Assembly: GCA_028023455.1 (NCBI GenBank)
Contig: JAQFVV010006630.1
Location: forward strand, 310,001 to 374,000
DNA from: Epiperipatus broadwayi
Lineage: Eukaryota; Onychophora; Udeonychophora; Euonychophora; Peripatidae
DNA: 64,000 nucleotides
Direction: 5' to 3'
How positions within the stretch are numbered: the stretch's first letter is position 1; the number at the start of each line of letters is the position of its first letter. This document shows, one piece after another, positions 49,401 to 61,001 of the stretch. The position numbers and the translations under genes were made by a program. The notes under the pieces were generated by a model. The model saw nothing but the letters and a program-made list of their open reading frames with translations, was not told the origin of the DNA and did not search any database.

Positions 49401-51636
49401 CTTCAGCTGTTAAAGAAAAGGGAGTGAAACATTGTTTTCTTCATTGAGGACCAGTTAAAGCAAAAACCTCCGGATGGATAAAAACAACGGCTAACAAAAC
49501 AAATATCTTCAGTACGGCGTGGGAATTCCCGTTCAGAATTACAAACGACTATAAATTATGGACCTTTTAAAATCGTAAGAACTTTATTTTCATTTGAAAA
49601 CATAGAACTCTAAATTCTAAACCTTTTTAGTAAATAATACAAATAGAATCCTATCTGACCAAACTAAATTCTTTATTAATAATGTTATTTGATGTATTTT
49701 TTATTTATTTATGTAAAATCATTTCCATTTATATTTTTTTTTTGTTCTTTAAGTTTTATTATGATTTTTGCTGTGCGATAAATTAAATTATATAAATGTT
49801 AAACTTAAATCGGGCGTGAATGGCTGTATAGATTTGTAAAGTTATATTAGGGGAGGGTAATCTTAGGTTATTTGTGTCATAGTTGAATTGGGTCAATGGA
49901 TTGGATATATTGGTGTGATTAGTAGATGTAATATTGATTCGCTACGGGCAGAATCGCTTCATACGCCGCACACTTCCATTTGCCTATGGAAGGAATTATA
50001 AGTCGGATACCGCAGTTCCTTTCTATGGAGTTTTTTGTTTTATTGCTCTTCTTCGCAGATAGATGTAATATTCCTATCTGATGAGAGGCAATTTCTTCTC
50101 TTAACTTTTTGTGCTGCCGTATTTTATTACATTGAATACATTGATATATCAGATGAATTGATGCCAGTTTGACTACAAATTTTAGCCTAAGGTTAAATAG
50201 GGATAGAATGTTTATTTTCAAATGCAAATCTATGTAGTCTATTCATACTCGACACTAAATAAAAATGCATTAAATTTAAGTTGTTTATAGATGTTTGCAT
50301 GGATTCGTTAAAGGTTAATTATGTTTTGGATTTCATATTTGATCAAAATATATAGACATTCAATAAATAATGACACCTCATGGTGAGTATCTAAAGTGTA
50401 TTTATTCGGATGTCTTTTAAGTTATTGGTGACAATGCAAGTATCTTATGGTGAATACTATTGGGTTACTTATAAATTTCCCTTTGCAATTGTCGGTATCA
50501 TTGATTTTATATTTTGATTGTTTATGTTTATTTTGAAATGTTTTTGACCATTGTAATCTATGTAACCGATCTATACTCAACATATGAAAACAAGCTTTTA
50601 TAATCCCATCTGTGTGAACTTATAAAAAAATTAAAATGTAAATTTATAAAAACTAAATGTAAATTAAAGTCAAAAATCAAAGTCAAAAATGTACGTTAAA
50701 TTTTAAAATGTAAAACTAATACTAAAATAATTTTAAATCTTATATATATGTGCATAAATAAATGTTGTGTGCTAATTACTGGCAGTGGCTAATTTTATTC
50801 TTTTTTTAAAAAATGATTCTTAGATAAGAATTCATAAATATAAATCTCTGCTATTCCACTGAGCTAGTGACTTGGGCTAACGACCGGAATCAAAAAAGGG
50901 AAAAAAAATTTTTTTTTTTTTTACTTACGTATCTGCCTACTTTATAAATTTTTCTAGGTTCAAATGCCTAGATGGCGCCCTGTAGTGCAGATTACGGTAA
51001 GCTCGCATTCTCCGGATCGTTACAATATATATAAAGATTTACAATTATATAAAGAAAACATCTAATTTTCAGCAATAAATATTAATAAAATTATTGCTTC
51101 GTTCATATATATATATATGCATCATGCAAATTACTGTTTCACTTTACTAAATATAATTAATTTTACTAATTTCTCTAATCATTATGCATACAGTGTGTGG
51201 GTGAATGGCATATATTTACAGTGAGGTCTGAATTGTGGGCCCCACAGGAGGTTAGTATAGCTGGTGAAGCATGAAGCTCGATGATGATTAGACATCGACT
51301 GCTTCAATATACATATACATATAATCCAACAAAAGAAATATCTCAATGCACATAAAGTCTTGAGACAATGGCAATAATCTGGAAAGTATGACTATCACTA
51401 ACCTATCTCACAATTGCTTACAAACAAGTTTTATATTTCCACGTAGGGTCAAACTATTTTATACTTTAATAATAGATTCAAATATAATAATATAATAAAT
51501 ATATTATCATGGTTATTTAATAATATGGGTAGTCTTAATCTTATTATATTTTAATGAAAATCTTTGCAAATATATTGTTTCTTACTATAAGAACTATAAC
51601 GACCGTCCCCGGAGGGCTTATTCGGGGGGATCTAGT
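46401..51636. other. Unassigned AT-rich sequence
   Basis: Contains several moderately GC-richer stretches (about 47,310-47,510 and 48,170-48,390) that may be decayed transposon pieces. A 102-codon minus-strand frame at 49,919-50,227 has no recognisable motif and I do not call it. Confidence 0.4.
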
Positions 51637-51656
51637 GGGGGGGGGGGGGGGGGGGG
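51637..51656 (+). repeat. G homopolymer, 20 nt
   Basis: Twenty consecutive G residues following GGGGGGATCTAGT, preceded by CCCCGGAGGGC. Unique in this AT-rich window. Confidence 0.95.
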
Positions 51657-52848
51657 AATATAATTATATGATATTTATATTATTATATTTAATATATATT
51701 ATTTAAATTAAATATATATATAATTTTTGTAAGGATATAGAACTAATTAAGATTAACTTAATCTGTGTTTTAAACTAAGTCTAGCAATTTTAATTATAAA
51801 GTTGACTAATGATGTATCTCAGAATTACATAAAATGAAAGTATGGATGCAAGATGTGTTTACTCATCATGTAAAAGGGATTTTATATACATCATCTTACC
51901 CAATATCATTGTATTTCAAATAGCATCAGTACAATAATGAGGTATTCAATTTAAATATTTTTATGTGTATATTTATATTGTATCTTTATATTGTAAATAT
52001 GCAGTCATGATATTTTTTTTAATAATGACAAAAGATAAGCATTAAAAATTAACAATTACTTTTTTATACAATATAATATAAATGATAAAATGTATAATAA
52101 AAATAAGAAAATTATATAAAATATGTAATAGATATTAATATTTGTTTTCTAAATCTAATTTGAAGCTTGGGATATGAAAAGTGTATTTTCACACAATATT
52201 AAAAATACACTAATGTTAAATAAAAAATTGTTGCTTATTATTTTAAAATAATTCTCAATTTAAATACTAGATGATAATAGTTATCATAATAATAAATGGT
52301 CTATGTAATCCTTAATTAGTTTGTTTCCAAAAACTAATCAATTATTAATCAACCCTACTTAATAATGTTGCAGAGGTTTTCATTCCTTTAAAAAAGTAAA
52401 TGCAATTATTGCTTAACATACCTAAATGATATTTATGACATAGGGCTTATTTATTTCACCTCAAGATTCTTTACTCAATTCTCACATGCAGGTTTAATAT
52501 TAGCAGTCAGACTCTACTAACAAAATACAAGTAGATCATTGGTATACCTTATCACATACTATATAACATTTTAAAAAAATGGATACTAACATATAAGAAT
52601 GATGCATAAAATATTCTTTACAGATTTACTTATCTAAATAAACTCCATTTAACTTTGAAGTTGAGACATAAAACTTATAAAACACATAATAATTGCAACA
52701 TAGAAAAGTTTTGTATAAATTTAATACTTATTTACATTTATACAATGCTAACCTAAGATAAATCATATTTTATCATATTCAATGTCTTCAATAATAACAT
52801 TAATAAAAATATTACCTGCACATTACATCTGTTAATTAATGAATACTG
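51657..52848. other. Unassigned AT-rich sequence
   Basis: No coding, RNA or repeat signal beyond A/T runs. Confidence 0.5.
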
Positions 52849-52928
52849 CCTAGCATGCTTTCAGTATATTCAATATATCATATTCAAGGAATGATATGAT
52901 ATATTGAATATATTGAAAGCAAGCTAGG
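52849..52928. other. 80-nt near-perfect hairpin
   Basis: The left arm starts CCTAGCATGCTTTCAGTATA. The right arm is its reverse complement and ends AAAGCAAGCTAGG. Each arm is about 33 nt with only a few mismatches, and the loop is about 14 nt. It could be a microRNA-type precursor, a tiny MITE or a cruciform palindrome; nothing in the sequence distinguishes these. Confidence 0.6.
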
Positions 52929-53086
52929 TGGTAACAAAACTAAATATTTAAAAAGGATCTTTTCTGTGAATACATTCATTAATTACCAGATATTATGTTG
53001 AATTAGAAAAGAAGAAAATTAGTAATAGTTGAATTACTTTTACATTGGTATAGTAATATCTGAAGAAAATTATATTATTTATTACA

Positions 53087-53150
53087 TTGAAAATAATAAT
53101 AATAATGATAATGATGATGATGATGATAATAATAATAATAATTATAATGA
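53087..53150. repeat. (AAT)n/(GAT)n microsatellite
   Basis: Short compound trinucleotide repeat immediately 5' of Txl-D. Confidence 0.9.
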
Positions 53151-55773
53151 TAATCCCATTAGCAATTTCTGATCATTCAGCTCAGTTCATATCAATTGAC
53201 CTCAGTAATATACAAGTCTCTAGACTGCCACTAACTAGAACAATAAGAATGTTGATTCCAACCTTAACACCTGAATTTATTTTTTCAGAGTCTTATATTA
53301 TGTGGAATAAGATTTTTCAATGACCTTTAACCCAATACAGCAAAATTTAACTTACATTAATATTTTGTCATTTAACATTAATCATATAGTGAAAAATCAG
53401 CCATCTCGCTCAGGGTTGTTGAAGCTTGCAGAACAAATTCATAAACGTATTGTGGCAATAACACCTACTCAACACACACAGAAACATATACATATACTAA
53501 CAAATGCTTATAACAAGGCATGTGAAACACTGAAGAGCTATTTAAAAAATAAAAAAAATAGAATATGCCTAATGCATCAACACACATGGTCCGGCAATAC
53601 ATTAGATGGGCATTAGGGAGAGAACCTGAAATCAAAGTGCAATTAGCAATTAAAATTAACAATGAAACATTTACGGGGAATAATAAGATCTTCCCAATTG
53701 TTAACTATTTTAAAGATAATCTGGAACCAGGGAAATTGATACAATACCAGCCAAATGTATTTGGAATGGCAGAGATTGAATCACCATATGCAATACATGA
53801 TTTTATAATGAAAATGAATGAAATGCCCAACAACTGTCATCCAGGAAGCCCTGGAATTCCACTGTTCATATTAAAACAGCTTGACAAGCTGACTAGCAAA
53901 TGCCTGTGCCAGTTGGAAAATTATTTATCACAGGGAATAATAACAATGGAGGGAGTTAATATAATCACGATGGTGCTGTTTAATAAAAAAAGAAGCCCAT
54001 CCCTTTGCTAAAAGAAATAAGGACGATATCAATGGGTCCATTGCCCATAAAGATTTTAGAGAAAGTAATTAAAGACAAAATAGAACCATTTATTTTTCCA
54101 ATCAATTCTCCAGCTCAATTTGCAAAAAAACATTCATCTACCACACAAGCTGTTATGTTATTTAAGACTATTTTGACATCGGTTAGAGAAAAGAAAAGAT
54201 ATGGCCAGATTGTTGTACAGCTGGATATTGCTTCGGCTTTTGACAATGTTGATATATCTATACTGTTGAGATTATTGAATGACACTGAAATGCCAAAATC
54301 ACATAGATATGTTATAACAAATTTACTCTTAAATCATGAGCTTCATATTGCCCTAAATGGCAGAAATTCACCAACTTTCACACCAACTGAATCACTTTCA
54401 CAGGGGTCCCCACTTAGTGCCATCTTATTCATTTTATACATAAATCCCCTTCTTATTTGACTACAACAGGCATTTGAGGGAATGGATTTCCTGGAAGCAG
54501 GTCAAAAATTGACCTGCATTGCATACATGGATGATATTACAGTTTTCCTGACATCAAAAAAGCAGATTCCAAAACTACAGATGATTTTAGAAGAATACTC
54601 AAAGGAATTTAAACTAGGTTTCAATCCAGAAAAAAACCACAGCATGGACCATATTCACGGGAAGGCAATGTACATCCATTTTCTGTGCAAAGCCAGGCTC
54701 ATTCCTTGGGTTTCCATTAAATCTGGGGACTACTGGCATGAGATGTCATTTGCAGAACAAATTGAAAAATGAAATCCAGCAAATAGACTCTCTAACCAAT
54801 ATTTATATGTCAGTATATTCTAAGATTCAATTAATTAACAGTTTGATGATGACTAAGACAGTTTACTTTATGCTGGTGGTTGCTTTCTCAAAGGCTTTTA
54901 ACTCTAAAATTAGGATCATTTGCAATCAGCTACTATGGTTAAGAAAAGTTGTGGCAATATCAATGGCAAAACTATGTCAACCACTGAATAAAAATGGTTT
55001 GGGGTTACATGATATTGGTATTTTTGACAAACAGAGAATGAGGAACTATATAATTGATATTGTTAAACAATTTCCAAAAATTAAGCAGCTCATGGAAGTC
55101 ATTCCAACTGATAAACCACCACCAAAAAAATTATCACATTTTGAACAATTAATATATCATTGTAAAACAGAATCAAAAATCCCAGAGCTATTTATTAATA
55201 AGTACAAATACTGGGAAATTTATGAACTAATAAATGAAGATAATAACACAATTGCTTTGTAATCGATACTGGGAATTAATAATAAACAACTGGTTAAAAG
55301 GTATAAACGATGGGCCTTAGAACCAAAGTATTTCATTTTTCTGATAAAACTTAACTTATCTGCATTACCTACCACATATTTTCTTTGCCGTAAAAGATTG
55401 TATATGTCAATTGATCCCTTTTGTGGGTTATGCCATCAAGCTGAGGTAACTCTATCACATCTGATATATCACTGTAAGAAACTTAGGCAGATTAGAAATC
55501 TGATAACAAGCAATTACAGGAAGTCTAATGTAACAAAGCATCAATTAATTTCTGTATTTAGAGAGGGATTAACACCAAGTATCAGGGCAGCAACCTTTGT
55601 GCTATATGCATCCTGGTGTACTAGATGCACCTTCCTAATTGGTAACAATTCTAGGAGGCATCCAGCTACTTTTTCAAATAAACTTGAAATGATACAGAAA
55701 AGGGATGACACTCGCCAGACCTGATATTTATGCAGCAACCTGGTCATTACTTAAGATGAGGTCAATGTTATAG
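53151..55773 (+). pseudogene. ORF2 relic of Txl-D (end of endonuclease, RT, C-terminal zinc segment)
   Basis: The frame enters at AISDHSAQFI (the endonuclease SDH motif). RT remains include TISMGPLPIKILEKVI, VQLDIASAFDNV (near 54,222), SQGSPLSAILF (near 54,400) and AYMDDITVF with YMDD at 54,524-54,535. The C-terminal segment is CGLCHQAEVTLSHLIYHC and TRCTFLIGNNSRRHPATFS. Lesions include frameshifts near 53,320, 53,600, 54,005 and 54,700, a TGA at 54,458-54,460 and a TAA at 55,260-55,262. The family stop is at 55,771-55,773. The YMDD and zinc residues are still present, so decay is moderate. Confidence 0.85.
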
Positions 55774-56224
55774 TGACAAAAATGATAAAACTCTTAGGAA
55801 CCGGTATAGTGTTTTTTTTAGGACAACACCAGTTTGAACATTGTAAGTTGGGAAAATTAAACATTATAGATGGATGTTGCTTTGTTATATGTACAATATT
55901 CATTTTTGTTGATGGCTTACTCAATTTATCTACTAAAGGATTATGCTTTACAAAAACAAATGGCATCCAGACCCACACTACCTTAATTGAATGAGGATAT
56001 AATCATTTTGTAGTATCATTCGAAACAATGGGATTGAATCCAACACTGGAATCATTTCATTCAAGTGCCATCCCATTCTAATCCAATCATGGGCAATTGA
56101 ATTAAATGGAGAACTGTACTTGTAGTAATAATTGTAACATTTATTTCTTGATGTACTCATTTTTTCTTGTTCTTTTTACTGATGTAACCACTTTTCTTAA
56201 GTACAAATAAAGTTTGCTTTGAAA
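53151..56224 (+). mobile_element. Txl-D: 5'-truncated Tx1-like LINE, plus strand
   Basis: Starts inside the ORF2 endonuclease domain exactly at the microsatellite edge and continues to the family 3' end AATAAAGTTTGCTTTGAAA followed by (AAT)n. The 3' terminus agrees with Txl-C. Its first ~800 bp are close to the last ~800 bp of Txl-E (59,480-60,290). Confidence 0.85.
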
Positions 56225-56263
56225 TATAATAATAATAACAACAACAACAATAATAATAATAAC

Positions 56264-56304
<41 letters not shown>

Positions 56305-56425
56305 GAAGAAGAAGAAGAAGAAGAAGAATAAGAAGAAGAAGAATAAAAAGAAGAAGAAGAATAATAAGAAGAAGAAGAATAAGAAGAATAAGAAGAAGAA
56401 GAAGAATAAGAAGAATAAAATAAAT
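56225..56425. repeat. Compound (AAT)n-(AAC)n-(AAG)n-(AATAAG)n tail of Txl-D
   Basis: Starts as (AAT/AAC)n right after the Txl-D 3' end, then changes to AAG and AATAAGAAG units. Confidence 0.95.
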
Positions 56426-57053
<628 letters not shown>

Positions 57054-57259
57054 GTGCGGTCCTGCTGTCAATAGGTAGGAACAAACTTACAAAATCTCTT
57101 GAATGTACTTCATTAAAGGCAAACAAAATCTAATTATTAGTTTAAAAATCTTATAATTTTGAAAAGTATAAACGATTCTGGATTATAAGAAAAGATGCTG
57201 TTAACAAAGTAAGTTTTTTTATTATTTTGTCCTTAGAAAAATCTAGTCATCTAGATGAA

Positions 57260-58828
57260 ATGGCGTCTGCAGATAACAATTATGTTATTAGTAAAAGAAA
57301 TAACAATACAGATGTCAAATCAGTTGCAGAAGCCAGTAAGAAAAAAAATATTATGGAAATATTGCTGCAATGAAACCACAAAAAGCAATATTAGAAAATA
57401 TTATACAGCAAGAGAACACAAAAAAAATGGAGGGGAAGGACAAATATGCCGAATCAGGAGAGCCAATTCAATAGACATCTTTGAACTAAGTGTAGAAAAT
57501 GAAGATGAGACACCTAATCATCTAACAGAACAAACTTAAGATAAATGGACAGAAGAAATTCAAGAAATCAACATCCAGTTTAATAATATAATACCGAACT
57601 AGTTATATGAATCTTTTAAAAAATTCTTTTCTAATAGATCATTAGTGCTCACAATTACAGACAGAAATCTAACTTTATATAAATTTCACAAAGAGTTATT
57701 ATATCAGAAACTAACAGAAGAAAACTTATGGGACTCAGTCTCAGAAATAGGTGAATATACAAACTCGCAATATATAGCTATACAATTTTTCAATGAAAAT
57801 CAAAAAATGAGATTCAAATTACAAATAAAAACAATGGGTAGATACTAATGATTGTTGTAGATGAAAATCTGCAAAATTATTGTTCAGGAATCATTAAAAA
57901 TGCATATTTTGGTTTAGCTTTCGTGATTTCAAAAGTATGGTCCAACCAATTTGGACATGCCATATACATTAAAAAATATTGTGCAATGATACATCCACAC
58001 TTATGTACACCAACAGTTATCATTTTAAGATAAAGCTGCACCAGCATATTAAGCCAGAAGAAATTCCAAGGCATATTGTAGATCAGGGAGCAATGTTATA
58101 CCTAAACATTAAAGAGCTAAGGCCACAATGTTATCAATATGGAGAAAGAAGCCATTTAATTATAGACTGTCCAAAGAATGAAAATAATAAAGGATTTGAT
58201 ATATCAGAAGACTAGAAAAGAAAACAAGCTGTAAACAAAGGGATATAAATCAAATACTGACATCAGATGTGGTAACTCAGGCAAGTGAAAGTAAAAAAAA
58301 TTATATACAAACACATATGAACATAGATAAGTAAGAAAGTGAAACTGCAAGTGTAAATAATGTTGATAGTAATATTGGTGAGATTCTAGATTCTTCATTA
58401 AGGTTGGAGGAAAAAGTGTGCCTTAAGATAAATAATACAAAAGTAAAAGAAAGAAAAGGGAATGATATATAAATGCATGCAGTTAAAGCTTTAGAAAAAA
58501 ATATAGACAAACACACATTGAAAAAATTGTTGATGGGAAGCAATATTATGAGAATATGAATTTGGACAAAGAACTAGGAACAATATGAATATTGAGATTA
58601 CTCAGACAATAATGCCAAATATGCAGCAAGTTACTCAGGGTAATATCGAACAGAAGAGAAAGCCAGGAAGGTGTTCAAAAAACAGGAAAAAAACTAAAAT
58701 TAGGAGAGCTTATATTTGCTGACACAGGAGAATGGTATCAAATGGACAGATATACTGATGTTGAAACTGAAAGTGAGTTCGAAGATGCCCAAGATTTACA
58801 ATCAACAGCCAAAGATAAGTATAATTAA
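57260..58828 (+). pseudogene. ORF1 relic of Txl-E
   Basis: The ATG at 57260 (MASADNNYV) matches the MAT starts of Txl-A and Txl-C. The conserved core survives in pieces: LTITDRNLTLYKF, LWDSVSEIGEYTNSQYIAI, GIIKNAYFG and FKIKLHQHIKPEEIP. The zinc knuckle reads CYQYGERSHLIIDC, with the second Cys replaced by Tyr. The C-terminal GRP motif is altered to PGRCSKNRKK. Stops and frameshifts occur throughout (first TGA at codon 38). It cannot make a working protein. Confidence 0.8.
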
Positions 58829-58874
58829 AGATAAAGTAAATTCAAATAAATTCAAAATAAGTAAATCTTTATAA

Positions 58875-60262
58875 TTGAAAATTAAAATTGCTTCTTTTAA
58901 TGTATGGGGTTTGAATTCAATAGAAAAAATATTTAAGTTGAAACAATGGATCAGGGAAACAAAACCTCATATAATGAAACTGCTTGAAACCAAAATTTAG
59001 GCAGGGTCACAAATTGATCCAGCAAAATTTCTAAAATAGTGAGGGCTTTGTTGCATGTTCAAGAGACTCTACCTCTCCAACAGCTGGGACAGGTCTTTTG
59101 ATAGCTACCACTTGCCAGTTTACCGATTTTCAAATCATATACATTGATGCAAATCTATTAATCATTACTTTATTTCACAAAATGATTAAAATAAATGTAA
59201 TCTTTGTTTATATGCCATTGCAAAAATATAAAATAAATACAATAATTGCCACAATTAATTCAACACTGGGATCTACAGCTAATCCAACAATTTTGGAGAC
59301 TGCTAATGTAACACATGATAACTTTGTAAATAAGTGGATACATAAATTATCAGTTCCATTGATGAGTGCAAGGGGTTTCTTACCTGAAGATGCTGTTTTA
59401 TTTCATAATGGCCGATTTTCAACATTAATTTATCTTTGTTTTTACTCTCCAGTGTTTCATCATCTACTAAGCATGAAGTTAATCCCATCAGCAATTTCTG
59501 ATCACTCAGCTCAATTCATACCAATTGACCTCAGTAATATACAAGTCTCTAGACTGCCACTAACTAGAACAATAAGAATGTTGATTCCAACCTTAACACC
59601 TGAATTTATTTTTTCAGAGATTTATATTATGTGGAATAAGATTCTTTCAATGGCCTTTAACCCAATACAGAAATATTTAACTTACATTAATATCTTGTCA
59701 TTTAACATTAATCATATAGTGAAAAATGAGCCACCTCCCTCATGATTGTTGAAGCTTGCAGAACAGATTCATAAGCATATTGTGGTGATAACCCCTACTC
59801 AACACACACAGAAATGTATACATATACTAAAAAATGCTTATAACAAGGCATGTGAAACACTGAAGAGCTATTTAAAAAATAAAGTAGAATATGCCTAATG
59901 CATCAACACACATGGACTCAGCAATACATTAGATGGGCATTAGGGAGGGGACCTGAAATCAAAGTACCATTAGCAATTAAAATCAACAATGAAACATTTA
60001 CTGGAAATAATATGATCTTACCAATTCTTAACTATTCTAAAGATAAGCTAGGACCAGGGAAATTGGTACAATACACACCAAATGTATTTGGAATGGCAGA
60101 GATTGAATCACCATATGCAATAGATGATTTTATAATGAAAATGAATGAAATGCCCAACAACTGTCATCCAGAAAGCCCTGGAATTCCACTGTTCATATTA
60201 AAACACCTTGACAAGCTGACTAGCAAATGCCTGTGCCAGCTGGAAAATGATTTATTGCAATA
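58875..60262 (+). pseudogene. ORF2 relic of Txl-E (endonuclease and start of RT)
   Basis: The expected ATG is now TTG at 58875-58877, followed by KIKIASFNVWGLNSIEK, the family's endonuclease start. KLLETKI follows with a stop right after. The frame is then lost and regained (59,098-59,745), covering IIYIDANLLIITLFHK, LMSARGFLPEDAVLF and AISDHSAQFI. The GDFN motif has decayed to LETANVT near 59,295, removing the catalytic Asp. A TGA at about 59,743 and another frame change precede HQHTWTQQYIRWALG (59,898-60,263). After LENDL the similarity fades. Confidence 0.82.
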
Positions 60263-60290
60263 AATAATTAAAATGAAATGTAGTGCATGG

Positions 60291-60965
60291 ACTTTTAAAA
60301 AATACCCTTTTATACCATACAGCATCATCTGGGTATACATATCACTAAACATAAACTTTTTTATATATAACAGACTGTTGTGCACAAATCCAGCTCAGAG
60401 AGCAAGAGCTCTAAATTTGTTACTGTGATCAAGGGACATAATCCCAACATATAATACTCTAAAAGAATTTTCAGATTAAATAAATTCACTGGAATAAATT
60501 AACAATGAAATATACATTTATTAATTAGAAACAATAAAATAAAATTAAGGTCTGCTGAGTTCGCCATAAATATAAATTCTGCATTCTGGTATTGATTAAT
60601 ACAATAAGATATCACATTGTGATTTACACATACATCATAATAGGTTTACATAAAACACACCTAAATATAGGCATGCAAACATGTGGTATAATAATTTATG
60701 AATATATTTGAAATGTCATTAATCTAGAAATGAAATTTTTTTTATAATACATACTAATTAATTTAACAATCTACAGAGATTTTTAGATGCTTATATGACA
60801 TATCTATATAAATAAGCACAGAGATGGTGTATAAAACATTCTATTAATTTTTAATAATATATAAATGCACATGTATGTTATAAAAAAGTATGAATCAAAG
60901 TTATTGATTAATTCATTATTTTTAGTAATAAAAAGTTTTTCTTTTACTTTTTATTATATATGTAT

Positions 60966-61001
<36 letters not shown>

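Larger units (their letters stand above)
57054..60290 (+). mobile_element. Txl-E: decayed Tx1-like LINE with 5' end, 3'-truncated
   Basis: Begins at GTGCGGTCCTGCTG beside the microsatellite. It has a 5' UTR of about 200 bp, an ORF1 relic and the first half of ORF2, then fades out at about 60,290 within the early RT region. Loss of a 3' end is unusual for LINEs, which normally truncate at the 5' end, so a later deletion or rearrangement is likely. Confidence 0.8.

Noticed and set aside
49919-50227. A 102-codon minus-strand frame
   Set aside because: No motif, homologue or neighbour supports it, and such lengths arise by chance; no promoter or splice context is visible.
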